From positions 682,001 to 746,000 of the forward strand of contig NZ_CP102950.1 in assembly GCF_024741795.1 (NCBI RefSeq): a DNA stretch of 64,000 nt, written 5' to 3'. This stretch comes from Arthrobacter sp. CJ23. GTDB taxonomy: Bacteria; Actinomycetota; Actinomycetes; Actinomycetales; Micrococcaceae. Under the pieces are notes generated by a model. The model was not told where the DNA came from. It did not search any database and saw only the letters and a program-made list of their open reading frames with translations. Positions 10,061 to 19,372 of this stretch are shown here, piece after piece. The stretch's first letter is position 1. Each line of letters begins with the position of its first letter. A program made the translations under genes and the position numbers.

Positions 10061-11649
10061 TGTCCGGCTACTTTCTTGGACTGCTGGAACAGCAGGTAGG
10101 TCATGGGAGCGGAGAGCAGGATCATCAGCAGGGCGTAGGGGGCCGCACCGGTGTAGTCGATCTCGCTGCTCTTGCTCCAGAATTCCGTGGCGAGCGTGCG
10201 GGTGCCGTTGGGAGACAGCAGCAGGGTGGCGGTGAGCTCGTTGACGATGGCCAGGAACACCAGGGCTGCGCCGCCGGCGGCCGCGGGCGCGGTGAGGCGC
10301 AGGGTCACCTTCAGGAAGGAGACCAGCGGGGTCTTGCCGAGGGACTGCGCGGCCTCGTCGAGTTCCTTGGGGGCCTGGGCCAGTCCGGAACGGATGTTGA
10401 CCAGGGCCCGGGGCAGGAACAGCAGTACGTAGGCGGCCACCAGCACGCCGGCTGTCTGGTAGACGCCGGGCACGGCGCGGATACTCACTGTGACGAACGC
10501 CAGGCCCACCACGATGCCGGGCAGCGAACTGGTCACGTAGTTGGAGAGCTCCAGCATCTTGCTGAACCAGCTGGGGTGCCGCACGGCCAGGTAGGCCATG
10601 GGAAAGGCCACCACCGTGGTCACGGCGGCGCCTACGGCACCGTAGCCGAGGGTCTGCAGCAGCGCGGGCAGGAATTCCTCGGCCGACCAGATCTCGGCAC
10701 CGCCCGCGATCACCCAGCGCAGCACGAACCAGACGGGCAGGCCGAAGGCCAGCGCCGTCACGGCCAGCAGGCCAAGCTGGGCGGGCAGCTGGTAGTGGCG
10801 CAGGGGCGCGCGGATGGCCTTGCCCTGGGCGCCGGAGCCCACCCGTGCGTAACGGGCGGTGCCGCGGCTTTTGACCTCCACCACCAGCAGGATGAGGCAG
10901 AAGAACACCAGCACGCTCGCCAGCATGTTGCCGGCCGTGCCGTTGAAGGTGGACTGGAACTGCACCATGATCGCGGTGGTGAACGTGTCGAAGCGGATCA
11001 TCGCGAAGGCGCCGTATTCGGCCAGCAGGTGCAGGGACACCAGCAGCGCGCCGCCGGTCATGGCGATCCGCAGCTGCGGGACCACCACGCGGAAGAAGAC
11101 GGCCCACGGTCCCAGGCCCAGCGACGCCGCCGACTGCTCGATCGCCGGATCCAGCCTGCCCAGGGTGGCCGCGGCCGGGATGTAGACGAGCGGGAAGTAG
11201 GACAGCGTGGCGATGAGCACGCCGGACCAGACGCCTTCCAGGGACGGCACGGCGGACACCCAGGAGTAGCTGTTCACGAACGCCGGAATGGCCAGGGGAG
11301 CGGCCAAGGCCACGGCCCACAAGCGGTGGCCGCGCAGCTTGGTGCGTTCCACCAGCCAGGCCCCGCCCACGCCCAGCACCACGCACAGCGGCACAGTGAA
11401 GGCCATGAGCAGGATGGTGTTGAGCAGCAGCTCGCCGACGCGCGGCCGGAAGATGAGTTCGACGGCGGTGTCCCAGCCGGTGGCGGCGGTCATGTAGGCG
11501 ACGTACCCCAGCGGGATCAGCGAAAACAGTGCGATCAGCACCGCCAGCACGGACACGGCGGAAACGCCGAAAGGCGGGCGAGGGCGCTTGCCCTTGCCCG
11601 CCGTCGTCGTGCTCCCCGAATGGCCGGGAGCCGATAGATCAGTGGTCAC
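10057..11649 (-). CDS. Ferric iron ABC transporter permease, fused double domain (FbpB type)
   Basis: Inner-membrane permease of 530 residues with two fused BPD-transport domains and about 12 membrane segments, as in FbpB/SfuB-type ferric importers. EAA-loop-like stretches follow [21 protein letters not shown] in the first half and [18 protein letters not shown] in the second, the contact sites for the ATPase. It starts 4 nt after the binding-protein stop and overlaps the ATPase gene at its end, so the three are one operon. Confidence 0.92.
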
Positions 11650-11653
11650 AGAA

Positions 11654-12706
11654 TTACAGCAGTCCTGCCTTGGTCATCAGCTCGGTGACCTTCGTGGAGT
11701 TGAGCTTGGCCGGGTCCACCGTGGGGGCCTGCAGTTCCTTGACCGGAACCAGCTTCGCGTTGGCATCAACCTGGGAGGCGATGGCGTATTCGAAGGAGGT
11801 GCCGTTCTTGAGGACTTCCTGGCCCTGCTTGCCGGTGATGAACTTCAGGAAGGCCTGCGCATCTGCTGCCTTCTTGGAGGACTTCAGGACGCCGCCGCCG
11901 GAGACGGACAAGAACGCGCCCGGGTCCTGGTTCTTGAAGTAGTACGGGGTGACGTTCTTGGAGTTCTCGCCGGTCTTGGCCTGGTCGCCGTAGTAGTAGT
12001 AGTGGTAGATCAGCGCGGCGTCGATTTCACCGGCGTTGACTGCCTTCATGGCGGTGCTGTTGCCCTTGTAGGCCTTGAAGTTTTCCTTCATGCCCTTGAG
12101 CCACTCTTCGGCTGCTGCCTGGCCCTTGAGCTCGAGCAGGGCGGCGACGATGGCCTGGAAGTCGGCGCCGGACGGCGATGCAGCCCACTTGCCCTTCCAC
12201 TCCGGCGTGGCCAGGTCCAGCATGGACTTGGGCAGCTTGTCTTCGCTGATCTTGTTCTTGTCGTACACCAGGACGGTGGAGCGGGCGGCGATGCCGGTCC
12301 ACTTGTTGGTGCTCGGGCGGAACTCGGCCGGAACCTGGTCGACGGTGGCCTTGTCGACGTCGGCGAACAGGCCGGCGTTCTCAACCTGCGCCATGGCGGG
12401 GGAGTTCTCGGTCAGGAAAACGTCGGCCGGGGAGGCTGCGCCTTCCTGGACGATCTGGTTGGACAGTTCGGTGTCCGATCCCTGGCGCATGGTGACCTTG
12501 ATGCCGGTCTCCTTGGTGAAGGCCTCGATCCATTCCTTGGTGAGGCTCTCGTGCTGCGCGTTGTAGACCGTGATGCCATCGCCGGCAGCCGCAGAGGCCG
12601 AACCGCTGGCTGCGGGAGCAGGAGTGCTGGTGCCACAGGCTGCGAGGCCGAGGGCTGCGGTGGCTGCGAGTGCGATACCTGCCAGCGCGTTGGTGCGGAT
12701 CTTCAT
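11654..12706 (-). CDS. Ferric iron ABC transporter substrate-binding lipoprotein (FbpA/FutA type)
   Basis: Lipoprotein with signal sequence and lipobox LAAC (Cys24), then a Ser/Ala-rich linker and [19 protein letters not shown], the usual start of iron-binding proteins of this class. The motif [11 protein letters not shown] near residue 230 supplies tyrosine iron ligands, as in FbpA/FutA proteins. 350 residues, first gene of the operon, preceded by the DtxR/IdeR-like box at 12788-12806. It captures Fe(III), possibly with a synergistic anion, outside the membrane. Confidence 0.92.
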   Translation of the reverse strand: MKIRTNALAGIALAATAALGLAACGTSTPAPAASGSASAAAGDGITVYNAQHESLTKEWIEAFTKETGIKVTMRQGSDTELSNQIVQEGAASPADVFLTENSPAMAQVENAGLFADVDKATVDQVPAEFRPSTNKWTGIAARSTVLVYDKNKISEDKLPKSMLDLATPEWKGKWAASPSGADFQAIVAALLELKGQAAAEEWLKGMKENFKAYKGNSTAMKAVNAGEIDAALIYHYYYYGDQAKTGENSKNVTPYYFKNQDPGAFLSVSGGGVLKSSKKAADAQAFLKFITGKQGQEVLKNGTSFEYAIASQVDANAKLVPVKELQAPTVDPAKLNSTKVTELMTKAGLL

Positions 12707-12787
12707 GGAGGCTACTTTCTGCGAACAAAGTCAACGGGACCAGGGTCCTCGCGGGCCGGGGAATTGGGGAGGCCCACGATGGAAAGC

Positions 12788-12806
12788 GTAGGTTAGCCAT
12801 ACCTAA
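12788..12806 (-). promoter_or_regulatory. DtxR/IdeR-like iron box upstream of the ferric ABC operon
   Basis: On the minus strand the site reads TTAGGTATGGCTAACCTAC and matches 16 of 19 positions of the actinobacterial iron-box consensus TTAGGTTAGGCTAACCTAA. It lies 82 nt upstream of the binding-protein start, where an Fe(II)-loaded repressor would block transcription. Confidence 0.8.
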
Positions 12807-12922
12807 GGAACCAAGCCGCAGCGGCCTTAAGTGAGCAGGATCACAAGAATTACGGAAGTGTTGCGTGACGTAATTGCTTGCGGCCTGCGGCGCTCCGGAC
12901 CGCGGGGCCCAGGCCCGCGGCG

Positions 12923-12963
12923 CCCCGATGCCGCGGGGCCATGGGCGCCTGCGGGCATCGGGG
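12923..12963 (-). terminator. Strong GC hairpin after the efe operon
   Basis: Arms CCCCGATGCC (12923-12932) and GGCATCGGGG (12954-12963) lie 12 nt past the last stop of the minus-strand efe cluster. No T-run is present. The rest of the 12707-12974 gap holds the iron box and the AT-richer leader of the ferric ABC operon. Confidence 0.55.
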
Positions 12964-12974
12964 TCAGGGTGCCG

Positions 12975-13538
12975 CTAGCGGCGGCCCATGCTGTTGGCAA
13001 AGCCGATCACGATTGCCGTCCACCAGAACGACTGCGAGAGGACCAGGGCCAGCAGGAGCCGGGCGCGGAGATTGGCGGCCACGTCCTTGAACATGGTCCC
13101 GTCCGGGAGGGCATGCAGGCTGCGCATCACGGGGATCAGGGAGATCCCGTTGAGCATCAGCCCCAGGACGCAGCACATCTTGAGTTGCGTTGCGGTGTTG
13201 GTGATGTCCGGATGGATGAAGGCTCCGGTCAGCAGCAGCCCCGCCAGGCCGATCCAGATCAGCGGGGCGGCCGCGGACTCCAGCCGGCTGGTGTCATGCA
13301 GCCTCCGCCTGCCGATGAGCCACAGGAAGCCGACCCAGTCCACCACGATGACGGAACCGAACGCCAGCACCATGGCCAGGACGTGCGCGGACAGAGCCAG
13401 GCGGTGGATTCCATGGTCAAAGGTGAGCGCGCTGCCCGCCGCCACGGAAATGCCCCACGCGGCCGTTGCAGCCACGAAGAGAACCGGAACCAAGAACCTC
13501 GGCCTGGACAGAACTGAGCGGATCGCGGTGGCGCTCAT
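12975..13538 (-). CDS. Four-helix membrane protein downstream of efeB
   Basis: A 187-residue protein with about four to five hydrophobic segments: after FLVPVLFVAATAAWGISV, LALSAHVLAMVLAFGSVIVVDWVGF, LIWIGLAGLLLTGAFIHPD and the C-terminal ALVLSQSFWWTAIVIGF. Conserved-looking His residues in or near the helices (HRLALSAHVLA, GAFIHPD) recall haem- or copper-binding CopD/cytochrome-b-like small membrane proteins, but I cannot assign a family. It starts 13 nt after the efeB stop, so it is probably expressed with the Efe iron system and may serve it. Confidence 0.6.
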   Translation of the reverse strand: MSATAIRSVLSRPRFLVPVLFVAATAAWGISVAAGSALTFDHGIHRLALSAHVLAMVLAFGSVIVVDWVGFLWLIGRRRLHDTSRLESAAAPLIWIGLAGLLLTGAFIHPDITNTATQLKMCCVLGLMLNGISLIPVMRSLHALPDGTMFKDVAANLRARLLLALVLSQSFWWTAIVIGFANSMGRR

Positions 13539-13551
13539 GCCCGGCCGCCCA

Positions 13552-14949
13552 TTACGTGAAGAGGCCTTCGCCGATGAACCCGCCGGGCTGGACGCCCGGA
13601 GGAACGGCGGCCAGCGCCGATCCGGTGTGCTTGAGGTATTCCAACGCCAGCACGTCTTCCTTTGCCATGGCCAGCTGCATCGGGACGTAATGCGTGCGCG
13701 GATCCTTGACGAAGGCAATGAAGAAGAGCCCCGCGTCCAGATGCCCGAGCCCGTCGGAGCCGTCCGTGTAGTTGTAGCCGCGGCGGAGCATCCGCACGCC
13801 GTCGTTCTGGTCCGCGTGGGCGAGCCGGACGTGCGATTCCATCCCCATCAGGGGCTCGCCGTCCTTTCCCTTGATGTTGAAGTCCGGGGCAGTGAATTCC
13901 TTGCCGCCGGAGAGCGGCGCACCTTCGGACTTGGTCCGGCCGATCAGCTGCTCCTGTTCCCGCAGCGAGGTGCGGTCCCAGATCTCGATGTGCATCCGGA
14001 TCCGGCGTGCCACCAGGTAGCTGCCGCCCTGCATCCAGGCTTCCTCGGGGCGGGAGCTTTCCCCGGCCCACACGTGCTCCTTCAGGAGCGCGGTGTCTTC
14101 GGCCTTGAGGTTGTTGGTGCCGTCCTTGAAGCCGAACAGGTTGCGGGGCGTCTGCTGGCTCCGGGAGGTGGAGGCGGTGCGGCCGAAGCCGAGCTGCGAC
14201 CAGCGGACCCGTACTTTGCCGAAGCCGATGCGGGCCAGGTTCCGGATCGCGTGCACGGCCACCTGCGGATCGTCGGCGCAGGCCTGCACGATGATGTCGC
14301 CGCCGCTGCGGTGGGGTTCCAGGTCGTCGCCGGGGAAGTGGGGGAGATCGATCAGGGCCTCGGGGCGGCGGCCTTCGAGGCCGAAGCGTGCCTTGCCGTC
14401 CTTTTCGAACAGTCCGGCCCCGAACGCGAACGTCACCGTCAGCCTGCCGGCGGTCAGGCCCAGGGCTTCGCCGGTGTCTTCCGGTGGCGCATCGTAGGGG
14501 CCATCCACGGCGCCCGTGGCGCCTGTTTCGCGGCCCTGGGTCATGGCCTCGGCTGCAGCCGTCCAGTCTTTCAACAGCTGGAGGAGCGCGGCGCGGTCCT
14601 CGGTGATGACGTCGAACGCTGCCATGTGCAGGCGGTCCTGCGCCGCTGTGGTGATGCCCGCCTGCGTTGCGCCGTGGAACGGCACAGCATCGCCGGATCC
14701 TGCGTTCGCCGGGGCGGCCACAGCGGCCAGCGTGTCGTGGCTGAGCAGCCCGGCGGCGATGCCGGCCACGGCGCCCGCGCCTCCGACGCCGGCCAGGGAC
14801 AGCAGCCCGCGCCGCGACAAGCGCGACGCCGGAGCCTCCGGGGCTGCCGCGGCGGCAGGTGCTTCGGTAGTTGCAGCGGACGGTGCCTGGGCTGCGGAAG
14901 CGGCAGGGCCGTCGTCGGGGGCGCCGCCTCCGAAGGGGCAGCCGCTCAC
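13552..14949 (-). CDS. efeB: Deferrochelatase/peroxidase EfeB (DyP-type, Tat-exported)
   Basis: Haem-dependent DyP-family peroxidase of the EfeUOB iron system, thought to act outside the membrane in iron or haem-iron acquisition. GTG start at 14949 overlaps the efeO stop by 4 nt. A twin-arginine signal SRRGLLSLAGVGG is at residues 45-57, preceded by an Ala/Pro-rich stretch. The DyP signature GFKDGTNN and the distal Arg region IEIWDRTSLREQE are present; the haem-ligand His probably lies in the segment after GKEFTAPDFNIKG (SHVRLAHADQ). 465 residues. Confidence 0.92.
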   Translation of the reverse strand: MSGCPFGGGAPDDGPAASAAQAPSAATTEAPAAAAAPEAPASRLSRRGLLSLAGVGGAGAVAGIAAGLLSHDTLAAVAAPANAGSGDAVPFHGATQAGITTAAQDRLHMAAFDVITEDRAALLQLLKDWTAAAEAMTQGRETGATGAVDGPYDAPPEDTGEALGLTAGRLTVTFAFGAGLFEKDGKARFGLEGRRPEALIDLPHFPGDDLEPHRSGGDIIVQACADDPQVAVHAIRNLARIGFGKVRVRWSQLGFGRTASTSRSQQTPRNLFGFKDGTNNLKAEDTALLKEHVWAGESSRPEEAWMQGGSYLVARRIRMHIEIWDRTSLREQEQLIGRTKSEGAPLSGGKEFTAPDFNIKGKDGEPLMGMESHVRLAHADQNDGVRMLRRGYNYTDGSDGLGHLDAGLFFIAFVKDPRTHYVPMQLAMAKEDVLALEYLKHTGSALAAVPPGVQPGGFIGEGLFT

Positions 14950-16145
14950 AGGACCACTGCCGAGGTGAGGTGGGACAGGGGTTCGCCGAGGGCATCGACC
15001 AACGAGGCCAGCTTCTGGACCTGGTCCTGGCTCAGCTCGTTGTAGTACACGAAGCCTTCGCCGCGGGCGTGCTGCTTCAGCTCGGCCTGGAGGGCCGCGA
15101 ACTTCGCGTCCAGGGACGTGGCAAGTTCCGGGTTCTTCTGCTCGAGGACGGGCCGGAGGTTCTCGAAGGCGATCCGGGCGCCGTCAACGTTGGCCTGGAA
15201 GTCCCAGAGGTCGGTGTGCGACCAGATCTCTTCCTCGCCGGTGACCTTGCCGGTGGCCACCTCGTCGAGGAGTTCCTTGGCGCCGTTGCCGAGCTTGTCA
15301 GCGGTCAGTTCAACGGTCCGCGTGCGGGCGGCCAGGTCCTCGGTGTCGGCCACCAACTGGGCAGCCAGCTTTTCGCGCTCGGGGGCCGTCAGGGCGGCGA
15401 AGCCGGCCGGCGGGAAGAGGTCCTTCTCGGCCCGGTGCCATCCGGTCCACTCTTCGCCCGGCGCCAGGTCGGCCTCGCGGGCGTCCAGCTTCGGGTCAAG
15501 GTCGCCGAAGGATTCGGCCACGGGTTCGATCCTCTCCCAGTGCATGCGGGTTGCGGCGTAGAGCTCGCGGGCCTTGGCGGCGTCGCCGGCGGCGTAGGCC
15601 GTGGCGAATTCCTTGGTGCCGGCCACCAGTTGCTCGGTCTGGTCCTTGACGTAGGACAGGTACTGGGCCGTGCCCTTGTCCGTGAGCGCCTTGATGTTGG
15701 TGTCCACCGCGGGCTTCTCGCCGGACTCGGTGACCTCGAATGCCGCGCGGATGCCGTCGCCCTGCATGCCGGGCTTGCAGGCGGTGGTGTACTTGCCGGC
15801 CGGGGCCGTGACCACCAGGTTGCGGGTCAGGCCGGGGCCGATGTTCTCGACTTCGGCGATGATGCGCAGGCCGTCCTCGGCGAGCAGGTAGAACTCCGTG
15901 ACCTGGTTGCCCTCGTTCCGGATGGCGAAGGTGAGGTTGCCGCTCTTGGTGGTCTGGGTGGACAAGGTGCAGGCGTCGTTGGTGCTGGACACCTTGATGG
16001 GGCCCGATGCCGCAGCGGCGTTGTTGTCCGTGCAGGCGGCCAGGGTCAGCGGCAGGACGGCGGCGGCCAGCACGGCCAGGTACCGGCTGTGCGAGCGTCC
16101 GGCGGAGCCGGGCTGGGGGGAAAAGGGCAGGGCGAAAAGAGGCAC
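14946..16145 (-). CDS. efeO: Iron uptake lipoprotein EfeO (cupredoxin plus M75 domains)
   Basis: Extracytoplasmic iron-binding component of EfeUOB. GTG start at 16145 (399 residues) follows AAGGA with 7-nt spacing. Lipobox LAAC with Cys38; cupredoxin-like domain roughly residues 50-145, then an imelysin-like M75 domain with the metal motif MHWERIEP (HxxE type). It overlaps efeB and is separated from efeU by a G-rich repeat tract. Confidence 0.92.
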   Translation of the reverse strand: MPLFALPFSPQPGSAGRSHSRYLAVLAAAVLPLTLAACTDNNAAAASGPIKVSSTNDACTLSTQTTKSGNLTFAIRNEGNQVTEFYLLAEDGLRIIAEVENIGPGLTRNLVVTAPAGKYTTACKPGMQGDGIRAAFEVTESGEKPAVDTNIKALTDKGTAQYLSYVKDQTEQLVAGTKEFATAYAAGDAAKARELYAATRMHWERIEPVAESFGDLDPKLDAREADLAPGEEWTGWHRAEKDLFPPAGFAALTAPEREKLAAQLVADTEDLAARTRTVELTADKLGNGAKELLDEVATGKVTGEEEIWSHTDLWDFQANVDGARIAFENLRPVLEQKNPELATSLDAKFAALQAELKQHARGEGFVYYNELSQDQVQKLASLVDALGEPLSHLTSAVVL

Positions 16146-16181
16146 GGGTGGATCCTTTGGGGAGTGCGGTGTGGGGTTGGG

Positions 16182-16227
16182 GGGGGTGTTGCGTTGGGGG
16201 GGTGTATTGCGTCGGGGGTGTTGCGTT
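16182..16227 (+). repeat. G-rich imperfect repeats between efeU and efeO
   Basis: Three copies of a 14-16-bp unit of the form GGGGGTGTTGCGTT (16182-16195, 16198-16213, 16214-16227) follow the efeU stop and precede the efeO ribosome-binding site. The plus strand has many runs of three or more G and could form a quadruplex; the efe mRNA carries the C-rich complement. Confidence 0.75.
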
Positions 16228-16231
16228 GGGG

Positions 16232-17080
16232 TCAGGAGACCGCGGCGACGGCCTTGGTGCGGTCTGCAGTGACCGTGCGGGCGCCCCGGTTGGAACGGAA
16301 ATAGAAGTACGTGACGGGCGGAACGTAGAGCAGCCATGCGGCGGCCTCGAACCAGGTGGTGGCAGGGGAGAAGTTCAGGGTTCCCTTGAGCAGGGTGCCG
16401 TACCAGGACGGCGGCGGGATGGCCGCCGAGACGTCGAAGGCCAGGCTGTGCAGGCCCGGGAGGATGCCGGCTTCCTGGAAATCGTGGACGGCGTAGGCAA
16501 GGACGCCGCCGGCGATCACGATCAACGCCGCCCCGCTCCAGGTGAAGAACTTCCCGAGATTGACCTTCAGGGCTCCCCGGTGGAGCAGGTAGCCGAGCAA
16601 GGCCGCGGTGGCCAGCCCCAGCAGCGCCCCCACCAGGGGAGACGTCGAGGAGCCCGACGACTGCGCCGCGGCCCAGAGGAAGAGCGCCGTTTCGAGTCCT
16701 TCGCGGCCCACCGCGATGGCGGCCACGACGGCCAGGCCCCATCCGGTGCCGCCAGCCGTCAGGTCCACGCGGGAGCGGAGCTCACTGCCCAGTGTCCTGG
16801 CGGTCCGCGCCATCCAGAAGACCATCCATGTGACGAGCCCGACGGCCAGTACGGACAGGCTGCCGCCGATGGCCTCCTGGGCCTCGAACGTCAGCCCGCG
16901 CGGACCAAAGGTGAGCAGTGCACCGAATCCGAACGAAACGGCGACGGCGATGCCGACGCCGGCCCACATGCGGGGGAGGAGATGCTTGCGGCCGCTCTTC
17001 ACCAGATAGGCCATCAGGAGGACGACGATGAGCGTGGCCTCGAGGCCCTCGCGGAGGCCTATCAGGTAGTTTGCGGTCAT
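16232..17080 (-). CDS. efeU: Iron permease EfeU (FTR1/OFeT family)
   Basis: Membrane permease that moves iron inward after oxidation, the channel of the EfeUOB system. 282 residues with about seven membrane helices. Two FTR1 iron motifs are present: REGLEAT in the first helix (residues 9-15) and REGLETA in the middle. First gene of the efeUOB operon; the DtxR/IdeR-like box at 17110-17128 is just upstream. Confidence 0.93.
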   Translation of the reverse strand: MTANYLIGLREGLEATLIVVLLMAYLVKSGRKHLLPRMWAGVGIAVAVSFGFGALLTFGPRGLTFEAQEAIGGSLSVLAVGLVTWMVFWMARTARTLGSELRSRVDLTAGGTGWGLAVVAAIAVGREGLETALFLWAAAQSSGSSTSPLVGALLGLATAALLGYLLHRGALKVNLGKFFTWSGAALIVIAGGVLAYAVHDFQEAGILPGLHSLAFDVSAAIPPPSWYGTLLKGTLNFSPATTWFEAAAWLLYVPPVTYFYFRSNRGARTVTADRTKAVAAVS

Positions 17081-17109
17081 TGCGGATGTGTACCTCGGCT
17101 CGTGGAAGC

Positions 17110-17128
17110 CAAGGTTAGGCTTGCCTAA
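17110..17128 (-). promoter_or_regulatory. DtxR/IdeR-like iron box upstream of efeU
   Basis: The minus strand reads TTAGGCAAGCCTAACCTTG, 14 of 19 matches to TTAGGTTAGGCTAACCTAA, with the TTAGG and CTAACCT cores intact. It is 30 nt upstream of the efeU ATG, in a position to repress the operon when iron is sufficient. Confidence 0.72.
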
Positions 17129-17277
17129 AAATGAAGATTACCGAGGATCTCGAATTAAGCAAACTTCGTGTGCGCTAATTGACAGGGTGTGACGGTCGGC
17201 ATTTTCGAGGCCGTGTCCGGCCGGTGTCCGGCCGGGTGGGAGGCCGGGACCTGCGGTCCCGTGGCTATGCTGGCCTC

Positions 17278-18027
17278 ATGTCCGAGCTCGCCGATTCCGT
17301 TCCAACGCTGGCCGGCGTCGGGCTCTTGATGGCGCTGACCGTGGCGGTGCTGCTGCCATTCCGGGCACCGCACGCTTTTGCCCCCGTTCTGGCGGTCCTC
17401 AGGGGAGCGGTGCAGCTCGCCGCGATCAGTTTCATCCTGGGCGGCGTCATCACCAGCCCGGGGTGGGTTGCCGTTGCGCTGCTGGTGATGTTTGCCGTCG
17501 CCGTGGTGAGCGCAACCCGGCGGCTCGGCTGGAGCTGGCCACACCTCGCGGTGGTGGGCGGCTCGATGGCTTTGGGCATCGCCGCTACGCTGCTCATCAT
17601 TTTCGGCACCGGGGCGGTCGGCTTCACTCCCCGCTATGCGTTGGCGGTCGGCGGGATAGTGATCGGCAACGCCATGACCGTGGCGGTCTTGGCCGGCCGG
17701 CGCTTCGCCGAATCTGTCCATGGACAGTGGGAGGTGGTGGAGGGCTGGCTGGCGCTGGGCGCTTCGCCGCGGCAGGCAACGCTGGACCTTGCCCGGCGTT
17801 CGGTCTACGCCGCGCTCATTCCGGCCACGGACCAGACGAAGACCACGGGCCTGGTCACGCTGCCCGGAGCGTTCGTGGGGGCCATATTCGGCGGGCTTTC
17901 GCCATTGGAGGCCGGGCGTTTCCAGATGGTGGTGCTCGCGGCGATCATGGCCGCCGGATCCCTCACCGCCGTCATGGTCATCGCCCAGCTCGCTCCGGTC
18001 CGTGTGCGGCCGGCGTTGCCGCGGTGA
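17278..18027 (+). CDS. fetB: FetB/YbbM-like (UPF0014) ABC permease
   Basis: Membrane protein of 249 residues. Start at ATG 17278 gives MSELADSVPTLAG; the upstream open frame is not conserved-looking. The family hallmark ALIPATDQTKTTGLVTLPGAFVGAIFGGLSP-type segment is visible in the second half (positions about 180-210), and six to seven helices are predicted by eye. In E. coli FetB works with the ATPase FetA as an iron exporter. No FetA gene is adjacent here. Divergent from efeU, so an iron-homeostasis role is plausible. Confidence 0.82.
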   Translation: MSELADSVPTLAGVGLLMALTVAVLLPFRAPHAFAPVLAVLRGAVQLAAISFILGGVITSPGWVAVALLVMFAVAVVSATRRLGWSWPHLAVVGGSMALGIAATLLIIFGTGAVGFTPRYALAVGGIVIGNAMTVAVLAGRRFAESVHGQWEVVEGWLALGASPRQATLDLARRSVYAALIPATDQTKTTGLVTLPGAFVGAIFGGLSPLEAGRFQMVVLAAIMAAGSLTAVMVIAQLAPVRVRPALPR

Positions 18028-18034
18028 GCGGCAC

Positions 18035-19228
18035 TCAGTTGAGGCTCGCGGCTGCCTCAAGCGCCATCCAGGCCTGGAGCTGGGTGGAGAGCTCGACGGC
18101 GGCGCCCGCCGGATACGCCTCGCCCGCCGGGCGCTGTGGTTCGGGCGAGAACACGAGCGTTCCGTCGTCCCTTTCCGTCCTGCCTGCCCAGAAGGCTTCG
18201 GCCGTGCCGGCCACGAGGCTGCGGGCGGTGAACCGGGTTCCCCCCGGAAGCCGTCCATCCCGGGCCGCCAGCGCCACATAGCGCAGCAGGATCCCGGTGA
18301 ACAGCCCGCCGTCGCCGCTGCCCTCGCCGCGGATGACGAGCCGGCCGGGCGCCGCGCCTTGAGCGGTGCGACCGGGCGCGGCCTCCGGAAGCGTCAGCTC
18401 CGTCGCGATCGCGTCCACCACCGCGGCGGCCCGCGCCAGGTTGGCCTCACCCCCGAGCTCCAGCAGGGCACCCAGGACCGGCCCCTGGTTGTAGGTGTAG
18501 ACGGAATCCTCCAGGACGGCCTCCCCGCCGCTGATGCGCACGCCGTCCATGTACAGCCCCCTGGCGGGATCGAAGAGCCTGGCATCCATCCAGTCCAGCA
18601 GTGCCTGAGCCCGCTCCGGCCTGCCCGTGCGGGCGAAATACAGGGCCACCGGTGCCGTGGCCGGCGTGTTCTTGAAATCGCGCTTGGTGCTCCAGAAGGT
18701 GCCGCCGCCCAGCTCGTCCGTGGATGCCGAATCGAACTGTAGGGTGAGCTTCCTCCGGACGTAGGCGTTCCGGCGGCGCCCCGGCCTGCGGCTCGCCTCG
18801 GCCAGTTCCTCCAGCCGCAGCGTGGCCAGTGCCAGCCAGGCCATGTCGTCGTAGTAGCTGTTGACGAAGCGCAGGAAATTCCGCAGCCGGATGGTGGTGA
18901 CCAGCCGCGAGGCCAGCCGCCCGGCACTCGGCCGCCCGGCGCCGTCGAACTTTGCTCCCGAGGCGAGCTCGCGGCCGCCGGCGTCCACCAGGCAGTCAAC
19001 GTAGTGGGCCTGCCACCAGTAGTGCCAGGGCCGGAAAAGGTTCCCCAGCCGCGTCGGCGGGCGCGCGATCGCGCCGATGTGCGTGCCCGGCAGGAAGAAG
19101 AGGCGCTGCCCGAAGGCGCGGGTCACGGAGCGGGCCGCCTGGTCCGCGCGGGCTGCCCAGTCCGGCGCTCCGGCGTGATTGTCGGGTTTCCCGGAGGCAC
19201 GGGCGGCGGGGGAGTCGGCGGCAGGCAT
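18035..19228 (-). CDS. Glycoside hydrolase family 76 protein (alpha-1,6-mannanase-like)
   Basis: A 397-residue (alpha/alpha)6-barrel type hydrolase. The paired catalytic aspartates of GH76 are seen in NSYYDDMAWLALA (about residues 120-132), and YTYNQGPVLGALLEL matches a second conserved GH76 segment. GH76 enzymes cleave alpha-1,6-mannan. No signal peptide is seen, so it probably acts in the cytoplasm, unusual for a polymer-degrading enzyme; it may process small mannosides. Convergent with fetB with only 7 nt between stops. Confidence 0.8.
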   Translation of the reverse strand: MPAADSPAARASGKPDNHAGAPDWAARADQAARSVTRAFGQRLFFLPGTHIGAIARPPTRLGNLFRPWHYWWQAHYVDCLVDAGGRELASGAKFDGAGRPSAGRLASRLVTTIRLRNFLRFVNSYYDDMAWLALATLRLEELAEASRRPGRRRNAYVRRKLTLQFDSASTDELGGGTFWSTKRDFKNTPATAPVALYFARTGRPERAQALLDWMDARLFDPARGLYMDGVRISGGEAVLEDSVYTYNQGPVLGALLELGGEANLARAAAVVDAIATELTLPEAAPGRTAQGAAPGRLVIRGEGSGDGGLFTGILLRYVALAARDGRLPGGTRFTARSLVAGTAEAFWAGRTERDDGTLVFSPEPQRPAGEAYPAGAAVELSTQLQAWMALEAAASLN

Positions 19229-19372
19229 GGGCCCAGCCTATCGCCGGCCGCCGTTCCGGGGGCGCGCTGCGCAAGGGGTGCGCCGCCGCCGAATTCCAGT
19301 TAACATTCATTAACGGATTTTGGCCTGGCTGGCCGGGAAGCCAGCTGGGAAACCACACATCAAGGAGGATGG

